NCBI GenBank assembly: GCA_016722565.1
Contig: JADKIU010000004.1
Coordinates: 186,001-250,000 of the forward strand
DNA from: Bacteroidota bacterium
Lineage (GTDB): Bacteria > Bacteroidota > Bacteroidia > 2-12-FULL-35-15
Length of the DNA stretch: 64,000 bases
Direction of reading: 5' to 3'
Positions 7,612 through 17,142 of the stretch are shown in pieces. The notes below the pieces were generated by a model. That model was not told the origin of the DNA and made no database searches. It saw nothing but the letters and a program-made list of their open reading frames with translations. Numbering within the stretch: the stretch's first letter is position 1; the number at the start of each line of letters is the position of its first letter. The position numbers and the translations under genes are program-made.

Positions 7612-10600
7612 ATGAAAAACATTAAATCAATCCTCTTTTTTCTACTATTCTCCATTTCTTTTCAATCAATTTTAAAAGCGAACGATAATCTCAAGAAGGG
7701 GTGGGAAGCTTTTATTTCGAACAAACGTACGGAAGCAATTGGCTTTTTTAAAGCAGCTACAACAGATCCACTTTCAAAGGCGGAAGCAAGTTTGGCCTTG
7801 TCTATTATCTCGAGAGGAAACGGAAATACATCTGATGCTTTTAAATATTATTTTGATTTTTATAAAACTTCTGAAAATTCCTATCCTTACGCATTTGCCT
7901 TGTGGACGAGCATTAGTGTAAATGGCGGATACAACAAAAAAAACAAAGAACAAGTTGCTTATTTGAAAGCGGTTGCAAATGACCCCAAAGCCAATTCATC
8001 TATGCAGTCGATGGCCAACTCCATGTTGGGCTATCATTTTCAACGGAGCAATGATTTTAAAAATGGAAAACTATATTTTGATAAGATAAACGTTGTTCAA
8101 TTTTGTCAGGCTGTCGGACAATTTGAAAATGTATCTGGAAGTGGATTTCATAAAGATTTTGGCGTATTAGAAAACCCAAGTGCTTCTGCTGTTTTTAAAA
8201 ATAAGGTTGGAGCCGATGTGAAATGGTTTAACGTCAAAAATATTCGCAATGATAAATGGTTTGATTTCTCTTATTGTTTTAATAGTGATGATGCTGTTTG
8301 TTATGCACAAGCATTTGTAAACAGTCCAATTGACCAAGAAGTGATTCTTCGTGCCGGTGCATCCGGTGCAATAAAAATATGGTTGAACGATAAAAATGTA
8401 TGCTCAATTATTGAAGAACAAAGTACGGATATCGATGTGTATGGCTATAAAGTAAAATTGAACAAAGGATATAATCGAATTTTAGTTCAAACTGGTAAAA
8501 GTGAATTGTCACGCGCCAATTTTATTGTTAGATTATTTGATTTAAATGAAAATAATTTAAATAATCTTACTTATGCAACAGAAGCCCAATCCTATACAAA
8601 GGAAGTCGCATATGAAGTGAAAGAAATTTCTTTTTTCGCAGACACCTTTTTTAAAGAGAAACTTAAAACAGATCCTAATAATTTTCTTTCATTGTTAATG
8701 TTGGGTGAAATTTATTTGCGTAACGATAAAGCATACGAAGCGCGCAAAGCATTTAATCAGGCTGCCGTCATTGCCCCTTCTTGTACCTACTTGAAAGAAC
8801 GATTAATCGAATGTTATTCAAGAGATGAAAATACTACGTTGTTGACAAAAGCGGTAGAAAGTATTAAGAGTAATGATCCCGACAGTTATTATGCAATCCG
8901 TGAGTTTTATAGCGATGCGGTGGATAAAGAAGATTACGATGAAGCAGAAAGAATATTGGAAAAAATGATTGCACTTTATGGCGAAAGTATCGTTACGGAC
9001 GCCTTAAAGTTGGATATTGTTGTGAAGCGTAAGAAGTATGATAACATTGTTACTATTGGTAAAGAGCTTTACTCAAAATATCCCGATAACTGGGAAATTG
9101 TAAACTTAAAATACACGATTGAAATAAGTGTCAACAAAGATTATGATAAGGCAAATGATATTCTTGTTAAATATTTGAAAACAAATAATAATGAAGCAGC
9201 ATCCAACACATTAGCAAGTAACTATTTTAAAAAAGGTGCCATTCAAAAAGGTTTTGATATCTATTTAAAACGAACGCAAGATTATCCTTATGCTACCGGT
9301 TATTATGAGAGTGTTTCTGATTTATACTTCTCTCAACAAGATTATGCAACAGCAGAAAAATGGATGAAAATAGTTTTAGAGTATTGCCCTTATTATGGTG
9401 AATATTGGAATCAGTTAGGGAAAATTTACGAAGCCATGAATAAAACTGAAGATGCAAAAATGGCCTTTGCTAAATGCATTTATTATTCACCAACAAATTA
9501 TGAAGCACATCGTTTGCTTCGTAAAATGCAAAATAAAAAGGATTTGTTTGATTATTTTCCAACATCAGATGCAGAAGCATTGTTTGCTAAATCGCCTTCA
9601 GCAAAAGAGTTTCCGGAAGATAACAGTATGATTCTACTAAACGATATGCAACGCATTGTTTATCCGGAAGGTGCAACGGAACAAAAAACCGAAATTATGA
9701 TTAAGATTTTTAATCAGGCTGGTATTGATGCTTGGAAAGAATATTCAATTGGGTATAACGAATACACGCAACGTTTAATTATTGAAAAAGCAGAAGTATT
9801 TAAAGTGGATGGCAATAAAGTAAAAGCGGAGACAAACGGAAATCAAATGGTATTCACGTCCTTGGAAATTGGGGACGCCATTCACATGACCTATCGAATT
9901 GAAGAATATGTATACGGGCAATTGGCCGCACACTTTACCGACCGATTTAATATGAATTATAGTTTGCCAGTTGGACTTTGTAAATACAGTCTGATTGTGC
10001 CTGAAGATAAAAAATTCAATTATAAAGTAATAAATAGTGATTTGCAACCGGTTGTTTCTGCTCCGGAAGCAGGATATAAACTGTTGATGTTTGAGAAAAC
10101 AAATTTGCCGGGGTTAAAGAACGAATCCTATATGCCTACATTAGATGATGTTGGAATGGTTATCGATATTTCATCTATTCCGGATTGGAAATTTATTAGT
10201 AATTGGTATGCCGATTTAGCAAATACAAAAGCTAAATCAGATTATGAAATAAAAGAAGCGGTTGCTGAAGTGTTTAAGGATAAGCCGAAAGATTTAACTC
10301 AATTGCAAAAGGCAAAATTGATTTATGAGTATATCGAAAAAAATGTAAGTTATAGTAGCGTTTCGTTTTTGCAAGGAGCATTTATTCCTCAAAAAGCATC
10401 TCGTACACTCAACACCAAGTTAGGGGATTGTAAAGATGTATCAACACTTTTTGTGGCCATGTGCCGAGAAGTAGGTGTAACGGCAAATCTGGTATTGGTT
10501 AGTACACGTGAAAATGGAGATAATTATTTAGTACAGCCAAGTGTTGGATTCAATCATTGTATCGCACATTTGATTGCGGATAATAAATCGTATTACATTG

Positions 10601-11373
10601 AATTAACCGATAACAAACTGCCTTTTTCAACATTGAGTACTTCCTTGTTGAATACCCCCATTCTAAATATTCCGAACGAATCAACAACGGTGATTGGCGA
10701 ATTGGAGCGTTTAAAAACAGAAAATAGAATTCCGAATAACATTATGCGTAAAATGAATCTTTCATTTAATAATAATGATTTGCTGGCTTCACGAACAACC
10801 ACTTGCACAGGAGTGTATACGTCAGGCACGCGCTATGATTATGCGGAGTTAGGAAAAGAAGAACAATTGAAATTGATGGCGCAAGCGGTTAGTGCGGATT
10901 TTACAACACCGGTGAAATTAACCGAATTAACATTTAGCGACCTATCTACACTAAAAGATACGATTAGTTATTCGCTTTCATTTACCGTGAGCAATGCAAT
11001 GACGGATGTTGCAGGAATGAAGATTGTGAAGTTACCCTGGTCAGAAGCGCATTCGAGTTTAGATTTCTTATCGTTGGAAAAACGAACATTCCCTTTTAAT
11101 GTGTATTCATTTACATCGTTGGAATATGCGATAGAAGAAATGACGATTGATATTCCAAAAGGAAAAGTATTGGTTGAATTGCCCAAAGCTGTGGTGATTA
11201 ACAATGCATTGTTGTCTTATAGTTTGACGTTCAAGATGTCCGGTACAAAAATTCTGGCTACTCGCACAATGAAATACAATAAAGAGATTGTTAGTCCGGA
11301 AGAATATCTTGCGTTCAAAGATGCATTCACAAAAATTTCAGAAGCGGATGCAAAGCAGATTGCGTTTAAGTAG
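7612..11373 (+). CDS. Secreted TPR / DUF3857 / transglutaminase-like protein
   Basis: The 1253-residue protein begins with a signal peptide (cleavage near residue 23). It continues with TPR-like helical repeats up to about residue 650 and a DUF3857 domain (about 680-870). A transglutaminase-like domain follows (about 890-1010), with the catalytic Cys in LGDCKD (Cys940) and a candidate His in FNHCIAH (His982). A beta-rich C-terminal part (about 1020-1230) resembles the DUF2569/DUF3858 region of such proteins. DUF3857-transglutaminase proteins are common in Bacteroidota envelopes, but their substrate is unknown. Its stop lies 2 bp from the convergent DUF3089 gene, with no terminator between. 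Confidence 0.85.
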   Translation: MKNIKSILFFLLFSISFQSILKANDNLKKGWEAFISNKRTEAIGFFKAATTDPLSKAEASLALSIISRGNGNTSDAFKYYFDFYKTSENSYPYAFALWTSISVNGGYNKKNKEQVAYLKAVANDPKANSSMQSMANSMLGYHFQRSNDFKNGKLYFDKINVVQFCQAVGQFENVSGSGFHKDFGVLENPSASAVFKNKVGADVKWFNVKNIRNDKWFDFSYCFNSDDAVCYAQAFVNSPIDQEVILRAGASGAIKIWLNDKNVCSIIEEQSTDIDVYGYKVKLNKGYNRILVQTGKSELSRANFIVRLFDLNENNLNNLTYATEAQSYTKEVAYEVKEISFFADTFFKEKLKTDPNNFLSLLMLGEIYLRNDKAYEARKAFNQAAVIAPSCTYLKERLIECYSRDENTTLLTKAVESIKSNDPDSYYAIREFYSDAVDKEDYDEAERILEKMIALYGESIVTDALKLDIVVKRKKYDNIVTIGKELYSKYPDNWEIVNLKYTIEISVNKDYDKANDILVKYLKTNNNEAASNTLASNYFKKGAIQKGFDIYLKRTQDYPYATGYYESVSDLYFSQQDYATAEKWMKIVLEYCPYYGEYWNQLGKIYEAMNKTEDAKMAFAKCIYYSPTNYEAHRLLRKMQNKKDLFDYFPTSDAEALFAKSPSAKEFPEDNSMILLNDMQRIVYPEGATEQKTEIMIKIFNQAGIDAWKEYSIGYNEYTQRLIIEKAEVFKVDGNKVKAETNGNQMVFTSLEIGDAIHMTYRIEEYVYGQLAAHFTDRFNMNYSLPVGLCKYSLIVPEDKKFNYKVINSDLQPVVSAPEAGYKLLMFEKTNLPGLKNESYMPTLDDVGMVIDISSIPDWKFISNWYADLANTKAKSDYEIKEAVAEVFKDKPKDLTQLQKAKLIYEYIEKNVSYSSVSFLQGAFIPQKASRTLNTKLGDCKDVSTLFVAMCREVGVTANLVLVSTRENGDNYLVQPSVGFNHCIAHLIADNKSYYIELTDNKLPFSTLSTSLLNTPILNIPNESTTVIGELERLKTENRIPNNIMRKMNLSFNNNDLLASRTTTCTGVYTSGTRYDYAELGKEEQLKLMAQAVSADFTTPVKLTELTFSDLSTLKDTISYSLSFTVSNAMTDVAGMKIVKLPWSEAHSSLDFLSLEKRTFPFNVYSFTSLEYAIEEMTIDIPKGKVLVELPKAVVINNALLSYSLTFKMSGTKILATRTMKYNKEIVSPEEYLAFKDAFTKISEADAKQIAFK

Positions 11374-11375
11374 GA

Positions 11376-12374
11376 TTATTTAAAATATTCTTCAACTCTT
11401 GTAGAAGCATTTTTTCGTATGTCAAACCAGAAGAGATTGTAATCTAATGCGTGTAAATTTCGTATTCGTTTGAAAAAAGGAGCATTTGTTTTTACCCATA
11501 AATTATTATCAGAAACATGTGCTTCTGATTTGTAATGTTTTTTTCTGTTTAAATTAAATAAAACTCCTCCTTCTCCGTAAGCTTTTGTAGTATCCATTTT
11601 CCATGTAATCGGATTGACAGACATTTTATTTCGTGTATGACTTTTTAGTCCGGTCCCTTCAAAAGTATATTTGAAAGATGACCAGGTGAGGAAACAATTG
11701 ATTTCTTTCGCATCTTTGCAAGGAGTTAGCACTTCGTAAGTTGTTGTGTCAACCTCATATCCGATAATGTATGCACATACCAATTGCTTTTTCTTTTCCG
11801 GAGTATCAAAAAATTCTTTTATAAGTTTTCTGCAATGGGTTGTACCTTGACTATGGGATGCAATAATAATTGGCCGATTATGATTATAATGCTCTAAGTA
11901 ATATTGAAATGCTTTTTTTACATCTTCATAGGCAAAGTCGAGTGCTTTTTCTCCGTTTCCTGTAGTATCCAAATAGCTTGTAATTCTGGCTTGTCGATAC
12001 CTTGGGGCATATATTCTTCCAACTTGATTAAATGCTGTTGCTTGGTATTGCAACAAATATTTATCGATGTACTTATTTAATTGTTTGTTTTTCAAATTTG
12101 CATTCCATGTTTTTCCATATAAATACAATGTTGGATAAACATAAAAAACATCTACTTTTTTTAATGAATCATTCATCCATATTTCTGATTTAGGAATAAT
12201 ATCTGCGTAGTCTTTTCTGAAAGGTAAAGCGCACCAATTTTTCTCATTGCTATAGTCTGGTGCAGCTGGTTGTTCCTCAGCTTTGAATGCAGCCGGAGTG
12301 GTGATGCAACTTTGGAAAGAAAGTGCAGTAAAAAAGAAGAGGATTACTTTGTATATTAATGAATGTACGTTCAT
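11376..12374 (-). CDS. DUF3089 lipoprotein, alpha/beta-hydrolase-like
   Basis: A lipoprotein signal ends at FQSC (Cys near residue 23). The body matches DUF3089, an alpha/beta-hydrolase-like family. The nucleophile elbow is SHSQGT near residues 170-175, after VFYVYPTLYL and YAPRYRQA earlier in the chain. A late conserved block, GGVLFNLNRK, follows. Length 332 residues. It is probably an envelope esterase or lipase, with unknown substrate. The ATG at 12374 gives a proper lipoprotein signal. Confidence 0.85.
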   Translation of the reverse strand: MNVHSLIYKVILFFFTALSFQSCITTPAAFKAEEQPAAPDYSNEKNWCALPFRKDYADIIPKSEIWMNDSLKKVDVFYVYPTLYLYGKTWNANLKNKQLNKYIDKYLLQYQATAFNQVGRIYAPRYRQARITSYLDTTGNGEKALDFAYEDVKKAFQYYLEHYNHNRPIIIASHSQGTTHCRKLIKEFFDTPEKKKQLVCAYIIGYEVDTTTYEVLTPCKDAKEINCFLTWSSFKYTFEGTGLKSHTRNKMSVNPITWKMDTTKAYGEGGVLFNLNRKKHYKSEAHVSDNNLWVKTNAPFFKRIRNLHALDYNLFWFDIRKNASTRVEEYFK

Positions 12375-12414
12375 GTGACATAAATATACATCAATAGGTC
12401 TTCACATCATATAT

Positions 12415-12450
12415 AAATAAAAAATCCTGCTTCAAATTGAAGCAGGATTT
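12415..12450 (-). terminator. Terminator of atpD-atpC
   Basis: A 13-bp stem of aaatcctgcttca and its complement is followed on the minus strand by a T run, 25 bp after the atpC stop. Confidence 0.85.
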
Positions 12451-12474
12451 CTAGAAATTAAGTATGCTTTTGAA

Positions 12475-12714
12475 TTACGATTCAGCCAAAACAATTACAT
12501 TGTTGTTTTGAACTTCAACAACACCGCCATTGATTTCAAAATTTTCAACATGCTTTTTTGAATCCGTAACTTTTATTGTTCCTTTTTTCAAAGAAGCAAT
12601 AATAGGAGCGTGATTTTTCAAGATACCGAAAGAACCTTCGGCACCCGGAAGTTTTACAGAATCAACTTCTCCGCTGTAAACCTTTTTATCTGGTGTTATT
12701 ATTTCTAAATGCAT
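12475..12714 (-). CDS. atpC: ATP synthase F1 epsilon subunit (short form)
   Basis: This is the rotor subunit of the F1 sector. The N-terminal beta-sandwich motifs LEIITPDKKVYSGEVDSVKLPG and GSFGILKNHAPIIASL are clear. The protein is only 79 residues long and lacks the C-terminal two-helix domain present in E. coli epsilon (139 residues). Short epsilon subunits are usual in Bacteroidota. It follows atpD by 20 bp and shares its transcript. Confidence 0.95.
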   Translation of the reverse strand: MHLEIITPDKKVYSGEVDSVKLPGAEGSFGILKNHAPIIASLKKGTIKVTDSKKHVENFEINGGVVEVQNNNVIVLAES

Positions 12715-12734
12715 AGTTTAAACTTTGAACTGTT

Positions 12735-14240
12735 TTATTTCGCTTCCGCTAAAATGCTCTTACCTTTTTCAATTGCATCTTCAATTGTTCCAACAAGGTT
12801 GAATGCTGCTTCAGGATATTGATCCACTTCACCATTCATAATCATGTTAAATCCTTTGATGGTATCTTCAATTGAAACGAATACACCTTTTAATCCTGTA
12901 AACTGTTCAGCAACGTGGAAAGGCTGAGATAAGAAACGTTGAACACGTCTTGCACGAGATACAACCAATTTGTCTTCTTCAGATAATTCGTCCATACCAA
13001 GGATTGCAATGATATCTTGTAATTCTTTGTAACGTTGTAAAATGGTTTTCACACGTTGAGCTGTTCCATAATGTGCTTCACCTAAAACAACCGGAGTTAA
13101 GATACGAGAAGTAGAATCCAATGGATCCACCGCAGGGTAAATTCCTAACTCAGCAATTTTACGATTCAATACGGTTGTTGCATCCAAATGGGCAAATGTT
13201 GTAGCAGGAGCCGGATCGGTTAAGTCATCCGCAGGAACGTAAACCGCTTGTACCGAAGTAATAGAACCACGTTTCGTTGAAGTAATACGCTCTTGCATCA
13301 ATCCCATCTCAGTTGCCAATGTTGGTTGGTAACCTACCGCTGAAGGCATACGGCCTAACAACGCAGAAACCTCAGAACCAGCTTGTGTAAAACGGAAAAT
13401 GTTATCGATAAAGAAAAGGATATCACGCCCACCTGATTTTTCATCACCATCACGGAAATATTCCGCCATTGTCAATCCTGACAAGGCAACACGAGCACGT
13501 GCTCCCGGAGGCTCGTTCATCTGACCGAACACCAAGGTTGCTTGTGATTTTTCTAACTCTTTTAAATCTACTTTTGATAAATCCCATCCGCCACTTTCCA
13601 TAGAATGCTTAAATGCTTCTCCATAACGGATTACATTTGATTCAATCATCTCACGCAATAAATCGTTTCCTTCACGGGTACGCTCACCAACACCTGCGAA
13701 TACAGATAAACCTTCGTATCCTTTAGCGATGTTGTTAATTAACTCCATAATCAATACGGTTTTACCTACACCGGCACCACCGAACAAACCAATTTTACCA
13801 CCTTTTGCATAAGGCTCTAAAAGGTCAATTACTTTAATACCTGTAAACAAAACCTCTGTAGAAGTTGATAAATCTTCATACTTAGGAGGCATACGGTGAA
13901 TTGGTGCACCACCTTTTTTGTCTGTTTGTTTAATACCGTCAATCGCATCTCCAACAACGTTGAATAAACGACCTTTTACCTGCTCACCAACAGGCATTGT
14001 GATTCCTGCACCGGTTGCGGTAACAGTCATACCACGATATAATCCGTCAGAAGAGTCCATCGCGATTGTTCGCACGGTGTCTTCTCCAACGTGTTTTTGT
14101 GTTTCTAAAATAACAACTTGGCCATTCGGTTTTACAACTTCTAATGCATCCAAAATGTTTGGTAATGTAGCTCCGCCTTCAAAACTTACGTCTATAACCG
14201 GACCAATTACTTGTGAAATTTTACCTGTTTGTGTCGACAT
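12735..14240 (-). CDS. atpD: ATP synthase F1 beta subunit
   Basis: The catalytic subunit of F1-ATPase makes ATP at the membrane-associated complex. The P-loop GGAGVGKT is at residues 154-161. The catalytic-glutamate region GERTREGNDL and the Walker B segment ILFFIDNIFRF are present, as is the C-terminal DELSEEDKL (the conserved DELSEED loop). The length of 501 residues is normal for this phylum. No other atp genes are nearby, so the remaining subunits are encoded elsewhere, a usual arrangement in Bacteroidota. Confidence 0.98.
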   Translation of the reverse strand: MSTQTGKISQVIGPVIDVSFEGGATLPNILDALEVVKPNGQVVILETQKHVGEDTVRTIAMDSSDGLYRGMTVTATGAGITMPVGEQVKGRLFNVVGDAIDGIKQTDKKGGAPIHRMPPKYEDLSTSTEVLFTGIKVIDLLEPYAKGGKIGLFGGAGVGKTVLIMELINNIAKGYEGLSVFAGVGERTREGNDLLREMIESNVIRYGEAFKHSMESGGWDLSKVDLKELEKSQATLVFGQMNEPPGARARVALSGLTMAEYFRDGDEKSGGRDILFFIDNIFRFTQAGSEVSALLGRMPSAVGYQPTLATEMGLMQERITSTKRGSITSVQAVYVPADDLTDPAPATTFAHLDATTVLNRKIAELGIYPAVDPLDSTSRILTPVVLGEAHYGTAQRVKTILQRYKELQDIIAILGMDELSEEDKLVVSRARRVQRFLSQPFHVAEQFTGLKGVFVSIEDTIKGFNMIMNGEVDQYPEAAFNLVGTIEDAIEKGKSILAEAK

Positions 14241-14274
14241 TTTATATAAATGTTAATTTTTTAAAATTCGAGTG

Positions 14275-14282
14275 CGAAATTA
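14275..14282 (-). promoter_or_regulatory. Putative -7 box (TAATTTCG) of atpD-atpC
   Basis: The minus strand reads TAATTTCG, one mismatch from TAnnTTTG, 34 bases upstream of the atpD ATG. The 206-bp gap to ribF shows no other feature. Confidence 0.35.
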
Positions 14283-14446
14283 CATAATATTATTCATGTA
14301 AAAAATCGATTTTTCACTTTTTTATAATTAAATTTGATGCTTTAAATCATACACGGTTTTTTATAGAAAAGATAAGCGATTTAAGCCTTGATTTTTAATG
14401 AATTATCGAAAAGTGTTAACATTTTGTATGATAAATATCACATTGA

Positions 14447-15376
14447 ATGAAGGTTTACTCCAATATTGAGGATTTTAAAGAGGTTAAAAATCCGATAGTT
14501 ACCACCGGCACCTTTGACGGTGTTCACCTTGGTCACCAAAAAATTATTGCCCGGTTAAAAGATGTTGCTCAGAAACATCAGGGTGAAACCGTTCTCCTCA
14601 CCTTTTATCCTCATCCTCGAATGGTTCTTTTTCCAGATGATAATGAGCTAAAACTCCTGAATACCCAGCAAGAAAAAATTGAATTACTAGAGAAATACGG
14701 CATCGACCACTTGATAATTCACCCTTTTACCAAAGAATTTTCCCGCCTCACCTCCGTGGAGTTTGTACGCAATATATTGGTGAATCAGTTACGCACGAAT
14801 CGATTGATTATTGGCTATAACCATCATTTTGGAAGAAATAGGGAGGGTTCGTTCGAACATTTAAAGGAATTTGGACCGGTTTATGGATTTGATGTCGAAG
14901 AAATTCCGGCTAAGGATATTGATAGCATTGAGGTGAGCTCTACCAAAATACGTGTTGCTCTCCAGTCGGGTGATGTTGAAACGGCTAATACCTATCTCGG
15001 ACATACGTATTCGATTACAGGTAAGGTGATAAAAGGCAATCAATTGGGCCGAACATTAGGTTATCCAACGGCTAATATTTTTATTGATGATAAGTATAAA
15101 CTTATCCCTGCTGATGGTGTTTATGCTGTAAAGGTTGGTGTGCAAGGTAAATCCTATGGCGGAATGTTGAATGTAGGCAATAATCCTACAATTGATGGAA
15201 AGGGCAGAAGTATTGAAGTAAACCTTTTCGACTTTTCAGGAGATATTTATGGAGCTGACGCAACCATTTATTTTATTAAGCGTCTAAGAGATGAACAGAA
15301 GTTTAATGGTTTGGATGAGCTGAAAAATGCACTGGCAATTGATAAACAAAATGCGCTTAAAATAGTATCTGCTTGA
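14447..15376 (+). CDS. ribF: Bifunctional riboflavin kinase / FAD synthetase
   Basis: RibF converts riboflavin to FMN and FMN to FAD. The N-terminal FAD-synthetase domain has the nucleotidyltransferase motif TGTFDGVHLGHQ (about residues 21-32), FYPHPR and GYNHHFGRNREG, then VSSTKIR. The C-terminal flavokinase domain starts near residue 180 and has GNQLGRTLGYPTAN and the PADGVYAV segment. The length of 309 residues is normal. The next gene begins inside its stop codon. Confidence 0.96.
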   Translation: MKVYSNIEDFKEVKNPIVTTGTFDGVHLGHQKIIARLKDVAQKHQGETVLLTFYPHPRMVLFPDDNELKLLNTQQEKIELLEKYGIDHLIIHPFTKEFSRLTSVEFVRNILVNQLRTNRLIIGYNHHFGRNREGSFEHLKEFGPVYGFDVEEIPAKDIDSIEVSSTKIRVALQSGDVETANTYLGHTYSITGKVIKGNQLGRTLGYPTANIFIDDKYKLIPADGVYAVKVGVQGKSYGGMLNVGNNPTIDGKGRSIEVNLFDFSGDIYGADATIYFIKRLRDEQKFNGLDELKNALAIDKQNALKIVSA

Positions 15377-16002
15377 AATTGAAAATCACATATCCCACAT
15401 TTCTTAAAAAGCGTTTGATTGTCCTCTTGGTTTTCATTTCTACAGGAGCATTTTCTCAAACCGTTTTATTGGATTCACTTACCTTAGATACTTTGAAAGC
15501 GTTTACGAGTTTAGAGGATGCCCTTAAAAATCCAGAAAAAGTAATTAAGCTGGAATTGCGTAGGAAAAAGTTGAAATCATTTCCGATGGAGATTTTGAAA
15601 TTTCCAAATCTTCAATACCTCGACCTAACCAAAAACGACATTAAAGAATTGCCTGCAGAAATAGCACAGCTTAAAAACTTGCAATATTTTTCAATTTCCA
15701 AAAATGGATTGGAAGAATTTCCACCTGAAATTGGTCAGCTCACGAACTTGTTTTATTTAAACGCCAATCAAAATGAGTTAACCTCTATTCCTGCAACCAT
15801 TGGTAAATTGATAAAGCTTAAAAATTTGGATTTATGGAGCAATAATATCGATCGCTTCCCTGATGAATTGAAAGATTTAAGAAGCTTGTTAGTATTGGAT
15901 TTGCGTGTTATTTTAATTCCGGATGCACAACAGAGTAACATTCAAGCCATGTTGCCTCGAGCGAAAGTGTATTTCTCTCCTTATTGTAAATGCCAGCAGT
16001 AG
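15373..16002 (+). CDS. Secreted leucine-rich-repeat protein
   Basis: The best start is a TTG at 15373 that shares TTGA with the ribF stop, implying translational coupling. It yields a signal peptide ending at FSQ (about residue 29), and no ATG would preserve this signal. Residues about 60-190 form five or six 23-residue leucine-rich repeats with patterns such as LQYLDLTKNDIKELP and LFYLNANQNELTSIP. Length 209 residues. It is probably a small extracytoplasmic binding protein; the ligand is unknown. Confidence 0.75.
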   Translation: MKLKITYPTFLKKRLIVLLVFISTGAFSQTVLLDSLTLDTLKAFTSLEDALKNPEKVIKLELRRKKLKSFPMEILKFPNLQYLDLTKNDIKELPAEIAQLKNLQYFSISKNGLEEFPPEIGQLTNLFYLNANQNELTSIPATIGKLIKLKNLDLWSNNIDRFPDELKDLRSLLVLDLRVILIPDAQQSNIQAMLPRAKVYFSPYCKCQQ

Positions 16003-16065
16003 CGAAACAGATTTAGTTTTTCGAATTCTAAAATTCTAAAAGTCAAAAAATCTAAAATTTGTTAT

Positions 16066-17027
16066 ATGAACTTTCATCTTCAATTTCCCATTCATCCTTT
16101 TCCTCAAAAGATAAACTATTCACATTCATTTGTATTCATTGGTTCTTGCTTTTCTGAGAACATTTCGGAAATCATGAACATGCATAAGTTCAACGTTGTA
16201 GAAAACTCACATGGGGTTTTGTATAATCCGGCAAGCATTGCTGTTGCATTGCGCAGAGTTATCAAAAATGATTGGATGACGGAAAATGAATTGTTTTTGC
16301 AAATGATTGTTGGAATTCATGGGAACACCACAGTCGGTTTTCTCACCCCAACAAACAAAAATGTTTAGAAAACATCAATTCAAAAATATCCGAAACACAT
16401 GTTGCACTAAAGAGTGCCGATTGGCTTTGTATTACATTAGGTTCTGCATTTGTATACAAACGAGCCGAGCAATTGGTAGGAAACTGTCACAAGCTGCCGC
16501 AAAAGGAATTTGTAAAAACAATGTTGACGAGCTCCGAAATTATAGAGGAGTATACCTCTTTGATTAAAGAGTTAATTGCATTTAATCCAAAATTAAAAGT
16601 TGTTTTTACAATAAGCCCTGTGAGATACGTGCGTGATGGCGTGGTGGAAAATAATTTGAGCAAAGCTCGTTTGATAGATGCTGTACATCAATTAAAAAAC
16701 ACAAAAAATGTGTTTTATTTCCCTGCTTACGAGTTGATTTTAGATGATTTGAGAGATTATCGTTTTTTTAAAGAAGATTTGGTTCATCCCAACGGGCAAG
16801 CAATTAATTATGTGTTTCAGAAATTTTCAGAGACGAATTTTGATGCTGAAACCATGCAGTTGTATTTGTCTATTAAAGAAATAATTTCGGCAAAAAATCA
16901 TCGACCGTTTCATGCCTCAACACCCTCACACCAGCTTTTTTTAAGCAACTATGCCGAACGTTGTAAAAAATTAAAAGCAGAATATCCGTATTTAGATTTG
17001 ACCGAAGAGTTGAATTATTTTTCCTGA
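16066..17027 (+). CDS. GSCFA domain protein, frame interrupted once
   Basis: The N-terminal part (16066-16368) carries FIGSCFSENI, the motif behind the GSCFA name. The continuation is in another frame and includes CWNSWEHHSRFSH, GSAFVYKR, NCHKLPQKEF and, near the end, DLVHPNG. Adding one T to the T5 run at 16294-16298 joins both parts into a protein of about 320 residues, the normal family length. GSCFA proteins resemble SGNH hydrolases but their function is unknown. The single homopolymer change suggests a sequence error, though a real mutation is possible. Confidence 0.8.
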
Positions 17028-17045
17028 ACTGTTTTTTATAAACGT

Positions 17046-17114
17046 CATTGCGAGGAACGAAGCAATCAATATAAATACGCGTTGTATTCGAACAGATTGC
17101 TTCGTTCTGCAATG
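17046..17114. repeat. Intergenic inverted repeat (cattgcgagg...gcaatg type)
   Basis: The arms cattgcgaggaacgaagcaatc (17046-17067) and gattgcttcgttctgcaatg (17095-17114) are inverted copies with one 2-base difference. The element fills the gap between two convergent genes and may act as a bidirectional terminator. It looks like one of the interspersed palindromes common in bacterial intergenic DNA. Confidence 0.7.
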
Positions 17115-17142
17115 TAAATTCTATTAAACTTTGTTTGCGATT

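Noticed and set aside
16307..16567. Separate small protein between the two halves of the GSCFA gene
   Set aside because: It is a third-frame reading; one T restores a single continuous GSCFA protein across the region.
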